The position numbers and the translations under genes were made by a program. From NCBI RefSeq assembly GCF_000403395.2, contig NZ_KE159677.1, positions 97,230 through 161,229 on the forward strand: a stretch of 64,000 nt of DNA, in the 5' to 3' direction. Under the pieces are notes generated by a model. It did no database searches. It saw nothing but the letters and a program-made list of their open reading frames with translations, and was not told the DNA's origin. This document shows, in pieces, positions 1 to 8,238 of this stretch; within the stretch, counting starts at the first letter, position 1, and each line of letters opens with the position of its first letter. The stretch comes from Anaerotruncus sp. G3(2012). GTDB taxonomy: Bacteria; Bacillota; Clostridia; Oscillospirales; Ruminococcaceae.

Positions 1-61
1 CTATCTTCCAGTGCAAGGGATTGACGTCGATTCCCAAAATTCTATTTGGGAGCGTGTGAAG

Positions 62-1075
62 ATGATACATTCCAACTGGCAGGGCAGTCATTATGAAGCA
101 GGATTTCAGTATGGGGCGCAGGCCCGGCAGGCGGGGGTCTGCCTGCTCACAAAACTGCCGCCCAATCAGGCGGAGCGGCTGGATTTTTCCCGCGCCTGCC
201 TGCCCCTCTATGAACGGCATTTTCCGCAGGTGCTTTCGGAAATACGGGGGATTGCCGCCGGACAGAAGGTCCCGTTCGATCGGATGGCGGCGTTCCTCCT
301 CTCGATGTACGCATTTACCCCGGATGCCCATTGTTCCTGCTTCGCCTTTTCCCAGAATGGGAGCACCATTTTGGGGCGCAACAGCGACTTTTTCACCTGG
401 ATCGAGCCGGTCTGCGACAGCGCTTATTATGCGCTGGACGGGGCTTATCCTTTTATCGGGAACACGACCGCCTGGAGCGAGCTGGAGGATGGTCTGAACG
501 CCTGCGGCCTGGCGGCGGGGCTGACCTATGTCTATTCGGACAGACGCAGGCCGGGCCTGAATGCCGGGATGTTGGTGAGATGCCTGCTTGAAACCTGCGG
601 CTCCACCGACCAGGCAATCGCCGCACTTGAAAGGCTGCCGATCGCCTCTGCGCAGACGATCACCCTTGCCGATGCCAGCGGGAGAATCGCAGTTGTGGAA
701 TGTGACTGCGACCGGCTGGAGGTGCGCCGCCCAGGCCCGGCAGAGGGCGCTGTCTTTGCAGCCAACGGATTCGTCTCCCCTCGGATGCGTCATGGCCGGC
801 CGCCCGCACCGAACAGCCAGGAGGACCTGTTCAGCCTCGACCGTTACCAGACGCTCGAACAGGCATTTTCCAGGCGTCCGGAGAATCCTCTGGCATTTGC
901 GTTCGATCTGCTGTCGGGCGGACAGGGATTCCTCTGCCAGTACGACCGGGAAAATGGCGCGGATACCGTCTGGTCTGCGGTTTATGACCTGACCGGCCGC
1001 AGGTGCTGGTTGGCGGAGGGGAACCCCTCCCGCACCCCCTACCGGGAGGACCAGCGTCTGCATCCCATGTGGTGA
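62..1075 (+). CDS. C45-type autoproteolytic acyltransferase / linear amide hydrolase
   Basis: A 337-residue protein resembling the acyl-CoA:isopenicillin-N acyltransferase / choloylglycine-hydrolase-like Ntn hydrolases (peptidase family C45). The N-terminal part has the G-x-x-Y-x-x-G-F pattern typical of these proteins. The likely nucleophile is the first Cys of the HCSCF motif near residue 91, followed by ILGRNSDF, the usual R-N-x-D. Family members cleave or transfer acyl groups on amide bonds; the substrate cannot be read here. I chose ATG at 62 because a GGGAG lies about 10 bases upstream; an in-frame GTG at 11 is less likely. No signal peptide is evident. It stands alone, with a terminator downstream. 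Confidence 0.75.
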   Translation: MIHSNWQGSHYEAGFQYGAQARQAGVCLLTKLPPNQAERLDFSRACLPLYERHFPQVLSEIRGIAAGQKVPFDRMAAFLLSMYAFTPDAHCSCFAFSQNGSTILGRNSDFFTWIEPVCDSAYYALDGAYPFIGNTTAWSELEDGLNACGLAAGLTYVYSDRRRPGLNAGMLVRCLLETCGSTDQAIAALERLPIASAQTITLADASGRIAVVECDCDRLEVRRPGPAEGAVFAANGFVSPRMRHGRPPAPNSQEDLFSLDRYQTLEQAFSRRPENPLAFAFDLLSGGQGFLCQYDRENGADTVWSAVYDLTGRRCWLAEGNPSRTPYREDQRLHPMW

Positions 1076-1093
1076 GCCGTCCGTTTGATAAAC

Positions 1094-1127
1094 AAGGCAT
1101 ACGCAGCTTTCGCCGCGTATGCCTTTT
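1094..1127. terminator. Bidirectional rho-independent terminator
   Basis: Inverted repeat GGCATACGC / GCGTATGCC followed by TTTT on the plus strand and TTGTTTAT on the minus strand. It separates the convergent hydrolase and MATE genes. Confidence 0.8.
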
Positions 1128-1136
1128 CTGGCCTCT

Positions 1137-2486
1137 TCAGGCAGCTTCAGAAGCCAGTTCTAAATACCGGTTTTTGTACCTGAAGAACATGAACGCAGAC
1201 AGGATAAATGCCATCAATTCCGCCACCGGGGTCGCCAGCCAGATTCCGGTTACACCGAAAACCACCGGGAGCAGGAGCATAGCAATCAGCATGAACACAA
1301 ACGATCTGGAAAACGCAAGGACCGCCGAAACCACCCCATTGGACAGCGCTGTGAACGCCCCGCTGGCAAAGATGTTGAATCCAATGAAAAACAGAGCCAG
1401 TGTACAGAGCCGGTTCCCGGTGACCGCGAGACCGTAAACCGGGTTGTCTGGCCGGGCGAAAACCGAAACCAGCGGTTTGGTGAGCGCCAGAGAGGAAACC
1501 ACCGTCACAGCCGAAATGACCGCAATCACCTCGAAACTGATCCTGAGCAGTTTTTTCAGCTTTTCATCATTTTTCTCCCCGTAATAAAAGCTGATGAGCG
1601 GGGCGACCCCGTAGGAGTAACCCGTATACAGCGAACTTGCGAACATCAGGACATACATGATAATGGTGACAGCCGCGACCCCGTCTTCCCCCACATAGTT
1701 CAGCATGGTCCAGTTGAACATCAGGGTGACGATCCCGGTTACAAGCGCAGTCGCCATTTCAGAGCATCCATTCGAAGCGGCACCCGCCAGAACCCTCCAC
1801 CGGAAAACCGGTTTCTGAAAATGCAGGAGGCTCTTTTTCTGTGCAAACACAAACAGCCCGACTACCGCAGTCACCGAATAGCCCAGCCCGGTTGCGATCG
1901 CTGCACCACCGATCCCCATCTCGAAAACCGCAAGGAAAAGATAGTCCAATACCATGTTCAGCACGCCGCCGGTCACCGAGCAGACCAGGGAAAGCGTCGC
2001 CTTTTCGCTTGCAATCATGTAGAGGGTGAATTGATTCATCAACAGGATGGGGACGATAAACAGCAGATATCGGTTCAGGTATTCCACACAGTAGCCCTTG
2101 ATCGCCGCAGACAGGTTGACGCCGGCAAAAAGAGGCCCTACCGACAGGGAGCCGAGCAGGTACATGGCCGCCCCCACCACAACGTTCACCAGGATCAGGA
2201 AGGTAAAGTCCTCCCTCGCCTCCTGTGCCTGCCGTTCGCCCATCTTCTTCATAATTACCGCGCTGCCCCCTGTGGCGAGCATGGTCGAAATAGCGGTCAC
2301 AAACTGTATCACCGGTGCGGTGAGGTTGATGGCCGACAGCGCGTCCGTACCGATCAGGTTGGATACGAACAGCCCGTCAACCATCGTATAAAAGGACATA
2401 AATACCGTCATCGAGATGGTTGGAACCGCAAACCGCAGGATGTTTCCCAGTGTGACAGGCCGATGGTATCCGTTTTGATTTTTCAT
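1137..2486 (-). CDS. MATE-family multidrug/cation efflux transporter
   Basis: 449 residues with about twelve hydrophobic segments and the MATE signature near the N-terminus (PTISMTVFMSFYTMVDGLF, then GTDALSAINLTAPV). Members export drugs or metabolites in exchange for Na+ or H+ at the cytoplasmic membrane. The start at 2486 is preceded by AAAGGGGAAAC; a longer reading to 2534 would begin inside the -10 region of the promoter. It is divergent from a MerR regulator and has a promoter with the over-long spacer that MerR activators need, so drug-inducible expression is a reasonable inference. The substrate is unknown. It is related to, but clearly distinct from, the second MATE gene at 11292. Confidence 0.9.
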   Translation of the reverse strand: MKNQNGYHRPVTLGNILRFAVPTISMTVFMSFYTMVDGLFVSNLIGTDALSAINLTAPVIQFVTAISTMLATGGSAVIMKKMGERQAQEAREDFTFLILVNVVVGAAMYLLGSLSVGPLFAGVNLSAAIKGYCVEYLNRYLLFIVPILLMNQFTLYMIASEKATLSLVCSVTGGVLNMVLDYLFLAVFEMGIGGAAIATGLGYSVTAVVGLFVFAQKKSLLHFQKPVFRWRVLAGAASNGCSEMATALVTGIVTLMFNWTMLNYVGEDGVAAVTIIMYVLMFASSLYTGYSYGVAPLISFYYGEKNDEKLKKLLRISFEVIAVISAVTVVSSLALTKPLVSVFARPDNPVYGLAVTGNRLCTLALFFIGFNIFASGAFTALSNGVVSAVLAFSRSFVFMLIAMLLLPVVFGVTGIWLATPVAELMAFILSAFMFFRYKNRYLELASEAA

Positions 2487-2505
2487 GGATGTTTCCCCTT
2501 TCAGC

Positions 2506-2534
2506 TTGATTTCCCCCGTGATATGTCTTATCAT
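2506..2534 (+). promoter_or_regulatory. Putative promoter of the merR-type gene
   Basis: TTGATT (2506-2511), 17-bp spacer, TATCAT (2529-2534) on the plus strand. Transcription would start within the MerR dyad, which would give autorepression. The -10 overlaps the -10 of the divergent MATE promoter. Confidence 0.55.
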
Positions 2535-2560
2535 AAACGATACAGTAACTGTACGGTCAA
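2530..2560 (-). promoter_or_regulatory. MerR-type promoter and operator of the MATE gene
   Basis: On the minus strand TTGACC (2555-2560) and TATGAT (2530-2535) are separated by exactly 19 bp. The spacer holds the dyad TACAGT-T-ACTGTA (2541-2553, minus-strand reading). A 19-bp spacer with a central dyad is the hallmark of promoters activated by MerR-family DNA distortion (BmrR, SoxR, MerR). The predicted transcript starts about 37 bases before the MATE start codon. Confidence 0.85.
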
Positions 2561-2575
2561 GGGGGAAATTGAAAA

Positions 2576-3436
2576 ATGAATGAAAAAAGCAGATTGCTTA
2601 CCATCGGCCAGTTTGCGGCCCTGCATGGGATCAACAAAAAAACCCTGATGTGGTATGATGAGATCGGCCTGTTCCGGCCTGCGGCGGTCAACCCGGAAAA
2701 TGGGTACCGCTATTATAACTACCATCAAAGCTCCCTGTTGGAAACCATCCTGCTGCTGCGCGAACTGGACCTTCCCATCAGCGAGATCCAGTCGTTCATG
2801 AAGGAGCGTTCTGCTGCCAATCTGGAGCGCCTTTTGGGAGAACGGCTCGCGGAGCTGGACCGCCGCATCACCCATCTGAAAGCGGTCCGGAAAACCCTGT
2901 CCAACCACCGGGAAAATATGCGGACACTGCTGCACATCGACCTGTCGGAAATCTGCGTTGTCGAAAAAGAGGAACGCTGCCTGGCCACCGTCGACATCAA
3001 TCCGGAGATCACCTTCGAAAAAGAGGTGGAACTGATTACGGCTGAAACCAGAAAATATCAGCTCCGCCGCCTGCACGACGCTTCCTACGGGACGATGATC
3101 CCGGTCGCCAGCCTGCACAACGGCAATTTCGAGGATTACTCCAAACTGTTTATCGAGATTCCGTTCCCCATCCAAAAAGCCGGCCTGCACATCCAGCCCG
3201 CCGGACCGTATTTGAGAGCGTTTTTCAAGGGGGACTGGTCACATCTGCCCGCCCGATATCTGGAAATTCTGGCATATGCGGAGAAGCGGGGGCTGTCGTT
3301 AACCGGTTATTCCTACGAAATGGGGATCAACGAAACCGTGACCGACCGGATCGAGGACTATATTGTGCAGATCGAGATACCGGTCGGCCAGCCGCAGGCT
3401 GCAAATATGCCCCTGGAGCGCAGACAAACGTTGTAA
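2576..3436 (+). CDS. MerR-family regulator with GyrI-like effector domain
   Basis: 286 residues. The N-terminal MerR winged helix (about residues 8-78) reads LTIGQFAALHGINKKTLMWYDEIGLF with the family GYRYY motif. A coiled linker around 80-125 and a C-terminal domain (about 130-275) resemble the BmrR/GyrI ligand-binding fold. It should bind the dyad between itself and the MATE gene and activate the pump when a hydrophobic compound is bound. A GGGGGAAA precedes the ATG at 2576. Being divergent from the regulated pump with a shared control region is the classic BmrR/Bmr arrangement. Confidence 0.9.
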   Translation: MNEKSRLLTIGQFAALHGINKKTLMWYDEIGLFRPAAVNPENGYRYYNYHQSSLLETILLLRELDLPISEIQSFMKERSAANLERLLGERLAELDRRITHLKAVRKTLSNHRENMRTLLHIDLSEICVVEKEERCLATVDINPEITFEKEVELITAETRKYQLRRLHDASYGTMIPVASLHNGNFEDYSKLFIEIPFPIQKAGLHIQPAGPYLRAFFKGDWSHLPARYLEILAYAEKRGLSLTGYSYEMGINETVTDRIEDYIVQIEIPVGQPQAANMPLERRQTL

Positions 3437-3499
3437 CGGCTGCTCCCTGTGAGGCATCCGGGGCGGAGGCCCCGCAGGAAACGTCCCCATCAAAACGAC

Positions 3500-3525
3500 G
3501 AAGCCAGCCCGTGAGGACCGGCTTC
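3500..3525 (-). terminator. Possible terminator of the LCP-like gene
   Basis: GAAGCC / GGCTTC stem with a partly paired interior, about 25 bases past the minus-strand stop codon and followed by GTCGTTTTG. The U-tract is weak. A second GC hairpin (CGGGGC / GCCCCG, 3459-3474) lies just past the MerR stop. Confidence 0.4.
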
Positions 3526-3547
3526 CAATTTTGAGGAAATGTTAATG

Positions 3548-4441
3548 TTAACCAATCGCCTGAAAATACTGGCGCACCAGATTGACGTAGGATTCCGAAA
3601 GCTCGAATGATGCTCCGTCCCCCAGCCAGGTCCCGGAAACCGGCAGGCTCCCCGCAACCTGCGCGTCCAGCTGGGAAAGGAAGTTGGCAGCGCGGCGGCG
3701 CGGCTCGTAATCGGCATAGGAAATGTCGGTATCCACAAGGTTGACCGTCAGCTTGAACAGGCTGGACGACCGCTCTTCCCCTGCCGCATCAAGATTCTGG
3801 TTGATCCATGCGGCAAGCATCCTGCCGAGCAGGCCGCATCGGGCCTCCTGATCCCGCCGGAAGGCAGGGTAAGCAAACAGATCGAACATATCCCGGGCAT
3901 CCAGACGCCGGCTGCCTGCCGCAAGGTTGATTGAGTAACCGTCCCGCCGGTAGGAGATATCCTCGGGCAGCTCAAATTCGACCGATCCGGTCTTTTCAAC
4001 AATCCGCTGGAACGCATCCCCGTCGACCCGCGCATACCGGTCGACCATCACTCCCAGCCGCTCAGAGAGCGCGGCCTTGACCGCTCTGCTGCCTCCGGTT
4101 TCAAATGCCTGCACAAGGGTCAGGTTTTTTCCGTCCAGAGGAACCAGTGTCTGCGGCGGGAGCATGGTAAGCGGTACCTGCCCATACTGCGGATTAAACC
4201 GTACCAGCACAAAATCAACCGGTTCACTGCCCCGCATCCCGATCACCACGGCAGTGAGCGAATCCGAATCATTGGGGCGGTAGGAGAGCTGCTGGCCATC
4301 CGCGGAATCCTTCTGGAGCGTGTTTGGCATCGACGGTTGGACCGCCATCACCGTCCCCACCATAATCAGCGCGAGCAGCAGCAGCGTCAGCGCGAATGCC
4401 AGCAGAAAACTGCGCCAGCGCTCTCTTGGATTGTATTCCAT
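3548..4441 (-). CDS. LytR-CpsA-Psr (LCP) family-like membrane protein
   Basis: 297 residues. There is one N-terminal membrane segment (about 10-33), then an extracytoplasmic domain with an LCP-like layout: DFVLVRFNPQ, a YARVDGDAFQRIVEKTG region and RRDQEARCGLL, matching the R-x-x-D-x-x-R phosphate-binding helix. LCP enzymes attach teichoic acid or capsule glycans to peptidoglycan from lipid carriers. The match is loose and the canonical first Arg motif is not obvious, so it may be a divergent paralogue. The start at 4441 is set by GGAGGGG seven bases upstream; an in-frame ATG at 4459 lies before that ribosome site. The gene is alone, convergent with merR. Confidence 0.65.
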   Translation of the reverse strand: MEYNPRERWRSFLLAFALTLLLLALIMVGTVMAVQPSMPNTLQKDSADGQQLSYRPNDSDSLTAVVIGMRGSEPVDFVLVRFNPQYGQVPLTMLPPQTLVPLDGKNLTLVQAFETGGSRAVKAALSERLGVMVDRYARVDGDAFQRIVEKTGSVEFELPEDISYRRDGYSINLAAGSRRLDARDMFDLFAYPAFRRDQEARCGLLGRMLAAWINQNLDAAGEERSSSLFKLTVNLVDTDISYADYEPRRRAANFLSQLDAQVAGSLPVSGTWLGDGASFELSESYVNLVRQYFQAIG

Positions 4442-4502
4442 CTGATCCCCTCCGGCCATATCATACAGTCAAAACACTTCAAAGCAACCACCTGCCCTGA
4501 AG

Positions 4503-4612
4503 CCGTGGACAAAAGCCACCAGCACACAAAGCACGCTGGATGATCCTTCCATCTGAAGCAAGACATGCTTTTCTCAAGCGCCGCCTGCGGCGAGGCCACC
4601 GCAAGCCCACCC
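4503..4612 (+). repeat. Structured intergenic repeat, copy 1
   Basis: Part of a 419-base gap (4442-4860) without genes. It holds serial hairpins: GTGG/CCAC, CCAGC..GCTGG around CACAAAG, AAGCA/TGCTT and CGCCGC-CT-GCGGCG. The same order of hairpins and much of the primary sequence recur inverted at 6352-6465. The rest of the gap (4613-4799) shows nothing I can name. Confidence 0.55.
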
Positions 4613-4799
4613 TAATTCCCTTCAAGTGGCTTCTACTCCTATATTGCTGGTTCTATCTTTGACCGGACAACGGATGGTTTATACAGGAAACTGAAAAAAT
4701 ACGCGTATGCTCCCGAAAGCGTTAGAAACCGGCGCCATCTCCGCCCTCCCCGCATGAAAAACCGCCCTCTCCCCAGCGGGCACGCGGCTTCCTTTCCCC

Positions 4800-4835
4800 A
4801 AAAACAAAAAACTGAGGCGCCCTAAGGCGCCTCAG
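4800..4835 (-). terminator. Terminator of the tcyP-like gene
   Basis: Perfect stem CTGAGGCGCC / GGCGCCTCAG with a four-base loop. On the minus strand it is followed by TTTTTTGTTTTT. It sits 25 bases beyond the stop codon. Confidence 0.9.
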
Positions 4836-4860
4836 CGTGTGAAAGCATCACTTTCTGTTG

Positions 4861-6267
4861 TTATTTCTTTCCCTGCAGAGCCAAGCTCATGTCATTGTAA
4901 GCAGACTCGTCCAGCGTTCCCATGTGTTTATCTACAACAAGGGCATTGGTGAGGGAACCGGTTACGTTGAGCATGGTTCTGGGCATGTCGATGATGGGGT
5001 CGATCGCCAGGATGGGGCTTACCATCGCGAACTGCGCGCCCATGCCGACACCGGACAGACCAACGGATGCTGCCATGGTTGCGGTTCCGGGGATACCCGC
5101 GATACCAAGCGAACCAATGGTAACAACGAAGATGGTCATTACGATCATGGTGATGTCAATCGGAGTTCCGGTCACGTTGCAAACATAGATGATCAACAGG
5201 GAGGGGAAGATACCCGCGCAGCCCTGCATACCAGCAGTGGTGCCGAAACCGGCTACGAAGCTCGCAGTACCCTGGTTGACGCCCAGCTTTTTGGTCAGCG
5301 TCTCGATGGTCATGGGGAGACAGCCAACGCTCGAGCGCGAAGTAAACGCCATCAGCATCGTCGCATAGGATTTCTTCATATAGGTCACCGGGTTCAGGCC
5401 GTGGACCATCAGGAGGACAAGCTGGATGATGAACTGGATGACTGCCGCCAGATAAAGCGCGACGATGAACTTACCCACCTCAAGGATGGAGGACAGGCCT
5501 CTCTGTGCGATGGTGTTCGCCAGCAGAGCCATTACCGCCCAAGGCATATAATCGAGGATCAGCAGAGCCATATTGATCATGGCTTTATGGGATGCGTTGA
5601 TTGCGTCATACAGCGGCTTTGCAGCCTCTTCGCTCTCGTAGTTGATCCACCAAACTGCCAGGCCGAAGAACGCAGAGAAGATAACCAGACCGATGATGTT
5701 GCTGTTTACCATTGCCTCTACAATGTTGCCAGGGACCAGGTTTCTGATGGTGGTTGCCACCGGGGTGATCTCTTTTGCAGTCGCAGCGCCTTCCGCAACC
5801 ACGGTGCCGCCTTTGCCAACACCGAAAAGCAGACCGATCACGATTCCGGTAACCGCAGAGATCGCGACCATCCCCATGGTGACGATGATGGTCTTTTTCA
5901 CCAGCAGGCCCATGGTCTTGCCCTGCTCCATGTTGATGATAACCTGCATGATGGAGACCATGACCAGCGGTACAACGATCATCTTAATGAGATTGATATA
6001 ACCGTTGCCCACCATTGCATACCATGTGGTGGTCTCGGAGACGAATGCAACCTCCATCGGGGCATCCGGGAAACCGGCCACGAACTGAATCGCCAGGCCC
6101 AGTACAAGTCCGAGACCGGTGCCGATCATGACGACAACCGCGAAATCCATGTGCTTCTTATGGTACAAAATGTGGATCAGGAAGAACAGGGCAACCAGAA
6201 TCGCCAGAAAGACAATCGTCTTTATATCGCTGATCTTTAGGAAACTTTGAAAAAATACGCCTTCCAT
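4861..6267 (-). CDS. tcyP: Dicarboxylate/amino acid:cation symporter, TcyP-like L-cystine transporter
   Basis: 468 residues of the DAACS/GltP fold: eight or more membrane helices, two re-entrant loops and the family motifs MAFTSRSSVGCLP (serine-rich hairpin) and AGIPGTATMAA. The GLNPVTYMKKSYATMLMAFTSR and FGTTAGMQGCAGIFPSL stretches match what I remember of B. subtilis TcyP better than glutamate carriers. The inferred role is Na+/H+-coupled uptake of L-cystine across the cytoplasmic membrane. AAGGAG precedes the ATG. It lies downstream of a C-S lyase and a CoA-disulfide reductase in the same direction, which supports a cystine substrate. A 230-base hairpin-rich gap separates it from them, so it may be separately controlled. 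Confidence 0.8.
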   Translation of the reverse strand: MEGVFFQSFLKISDIKTIVFLAILVALFFLIHILYHKKHMDFAVVVMIGTGLGLVLGLAIQFVAGFPDAPMEVAFVSETTTWYAMVGNGYINLIKMIVVPLVMVSIMQVIINMEQGKTMGLLVKKTIIVTMGMVAISAVTGIVIGLLFGVGKGGTVVAEGAATAKEITPVATTIRNLVPGNIVEAMVNSNIIGLVIFSAFFGLAVWWINYESEEAAKPLYDAINASHKAMINMALLILDYMPWAVMALLANTIAQRGLSSILEVGKFIVALYLAAVIQFIIQLVLLMVHGLNPVTYMKKSYATMLMAFTSRSSVGCLPMTIETLTKKLGVNQGTASFVAGFGTTAGMQGCAGIFPSLLIIYVCNVTGTPIDITMIVMTIFVVTIGSLGIAGIPGTATMAASVGLSGVGMGAQFAMVSPILAIDPIIDMPRTMLNVTGSLTNALVVDKHMGTLDESAYNDMSLALQGKK

Positions 6268-6351
6268 ACCTCAAACTCCTTCTTCTTTCTTTTCGATTTC
6301 GATATGTGGCTTCTAATCCAAGCACCTGAAAAGAATCTTCCGGATCCTTTT

Positions 6352-6465
6352 CGGGCCTGCGGCGGTCCCGCCGCAGGAGGATGCTTTAAGCAGCCTTGCT
6401 TTCGATTGACAGGGGCATCCAGCACACTTTGCGTGCTGGCGGGCAAAAGCGCCCACCGCGGAAAA
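6352..6465 (-). repeat. Structured intergenic repeat, copy 2
   Basis: Inverted copy of the element at 4503-4612. Read on the minus strand it has GGGC/GCCC, CCAGCAC/GTGCTGG around GCAAAGT, AAGCA/TGCTT and CCTGCGGCGG/CCGCCGCAGG in the same order. It fills most of the 229-base gap between the CoA-disulfide reductase and tcyP genes. Confidence 0.55.
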
Positions 6466-6496
6466 CAAGTGCTTGTTTTTCGTGGTTTTGACGGGA

Positions 6497-8194
6497 TTAC
6501 AGGAAATTGTACGCTGTCAATATCTTGTCGCGCCCGGTCATCTTATCGGTGAAATATTCATAATAGCTGATGCCCAAAAACGATCCCGAGATATTGAAAA
6601 GGTTCTCAAATCCGCGGCCTTTCAGCGCCATGATCGCATTATAGCTTCTCTGGCTGGTCCGGCAGTGCAGATACACAGGGCGGTCTTTGGGGATTTCCGA
6701 AACCCGCTGCCGCAGCTCGCCCAGAGGGATATTGACCGCGCCAATCAGATGGCCCGCCTCAAATTCCCCGGGTGTCCGCACATCAATGATGCAGGCATGG
6801 TTTTCCACCAGATCGCGGACCTCGCTCACATGGACCTGCCGGAAAACGCCATGGAGGACGTTCAGCCCTACCAGTGCAGCCAGGTTGACCACATCCCTCG
6901 CTGTACCGAATACAGGCGAATAGCAGAGCTCCAGCTCTTTCAGGTCTTCCAGTGTACCGTTCATGGCAATCAGCGTTGCGATAACGTCGATCCGCTTATC
7001 CACATTCCCTTTTCCGACCGCCTGTGCACCGAGAATCCTTCCGGTAGGCAGTTCGAACACGAGCTTGAAATGAACAGGGGAGCTGCCGGGCATGAGCCCT
7101 ACCTTATCCATGGCCATAGTATAGACCGAGTCGCAGGGAATCTGGTTGGCCTTTGCGGTTTTCTCATTCAGCCCTGTAGCGGCTGCGTTGAGATTGAACA
7201 CCCTGACCGCACAGGAGCCGATCACACCTTTGTTAGCCCCGCGCATCCCATAGATGGCGTCGGCCGCTGTCCTCGCCTGACGCAGGGCAGGCCCCGCAAG
7301 CGGCAGTTTCGCTGACTTGTGGGTCAGGCGCTGGTACACCTCGATGGCATCCCCTACTGCGTAGATATGCGGATCGCTGGTGCGGAAATCCGGCGTGACC
7401 TTGATGGCGCCTGTTTCCCCCAGTTCCAGTCCCGCCGCTTTTGCAAGGGCGGTCTCGGGTACAACACCGATGGCGAGTACCACCGCCTGCGCGGACAGCT
7501 CTCTGCCGGAGCTGAGGAGCACCTTATCCTCTGTAATCGACTTTACGCCGTCCCCGACAAACAGTTCCACGCCCTGGTCGCAAAGCTCTTTCTGGAGGAT
7601 CTGGCTCATGTCATAGTCAAAGGGCGCCATGACCTGGTTGGCAGCTTCCACCACAGAGACCCGTTTTCCGGCCTCCTTCAGGTTTTCCGCGACCTCAAGC
7701 CCGATGAAGCCTCCGCCAACCACTACTACATCCTGGATGTTCTCCCGGTTGACATACTGGTCCAGCTTTACAATATCGTTTACATTGCGCACCGTGAATA
7801 CATGCGGAAGGGAGACCCCCTCAATCGCTTTGGGGCGGATAGGGCTGGAGCCGGGTGAGAGCACCAGTTCATCATAAGCCTCCTCGTATTCCTGACCAGT
7901 GGCACTGTCCTTTACCTGAATCGTTTTGCGGGCTCGGTCAATGCCGCACACCTCATGGTTGACCCGTACATCAATATCATAGGAGGCTTTAAAGCTCTCC
8001 GGGGTCATCATCACGAGGGAATCGCTGTTTTCAACGGTCCGGCTCAGATAATATGGAAGAGAGCAGTTGGAAAAAGATACATGCTCCCCTCGCTCGAAAA
8101 TGCTGATAGAGGCATCCGCGTCCAAACGTCTGATCCGGGCCGCTGCGGAAGCTCCGCCGGCAACGCCTCCTACCACAAGCACTCGTTTTCCCAT
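6497..8194 (-). CDS. CoA-disulfide reductase with C-terminal rhodanese domain (CoADR-RHD)
   Basis: 565 residues. FAD/NAD(P)H pyridine-nucleotide-disulfide oxidoreductase domains occupy about 1-440: VLVVGGVAGGASAAA dinucleotide fold, a second GGGFIGLEVAENL fold and YAVGDAIEV. A rhodanese domain covers about 465-560 with the active loop HCRTSQR. The single active-site Cys is Cys44 in FSNCSLPYY, where most family members have NCG. Such fusions reduce CoA-disulfide, CoA-persulfide or polysulfide with NAD(P)H. The start at 8194 has AAGGAAG seven bases upstream, and the first residue begins the nucleotide-binding strand. It lies 44 bases after the C-S lyase stop, so the two are probably one operon. 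Confidence 0.9.
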   Translation of the reverse strand: MGKRVLVVGGVAGGASAAARIRRLDADASISIFERGEHVSFSNCSLPYYLSRTVENSDSLVMMTPESFKASYDIDVRVNHEVCGIDRARKTIQVKDSATGQEYEEAYDELVLSPGSSPIRPKAIEGVSLPHVFTVRNVNDIVKLDQYVNRENIQDVVVVGGGFIGLEVAENLKEAGKRVSVVEAANQVMAPFDYDMSQILQKELCDQGVELFVGDGVKSITEDKVLLSSGRELSAQAVVLAIGVVPETALAKAAGLELGETGAIKVTPDFRTSDPHIYAVGDAIEVYQRLTHKSAKLPLAGPALRQARTAADAIYGMRGANKGVIGSCAVRVFNLNAAATGLNEKTAKANQIPCDSVYTMAMDKVGLMPGSSPVHFKLVFELPTGRILGAQAVGKGNVDKRIDVIATLIAMNGTLEDLKELELCYSPVFGTARDVVNLAALVGLNVLHGVFRQVHVSEVRDLVENHACIIDVRTPGEFEAGHLIGAVNIPLGELRQRVSEIPKDRPVYLHCRTSQRSYNAIMALKGRGFENLFNISGSFLGISYYEYFTDKMTGRDKILTAYNFL

Positions 8195-8238
8195 ATATTC
8201 ACTTCCTTTACAACTACAGCTGAATCGCAGGGGCCTGT

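Noticed and set aside
4858..6240. Long plus-strand open frame opposite the TcyP-like gene
   Set aside because: Antisense shadow of a GC-rich membrane protein gene; His/Asp/Gln-rich translation with no motif and no ribosome site.
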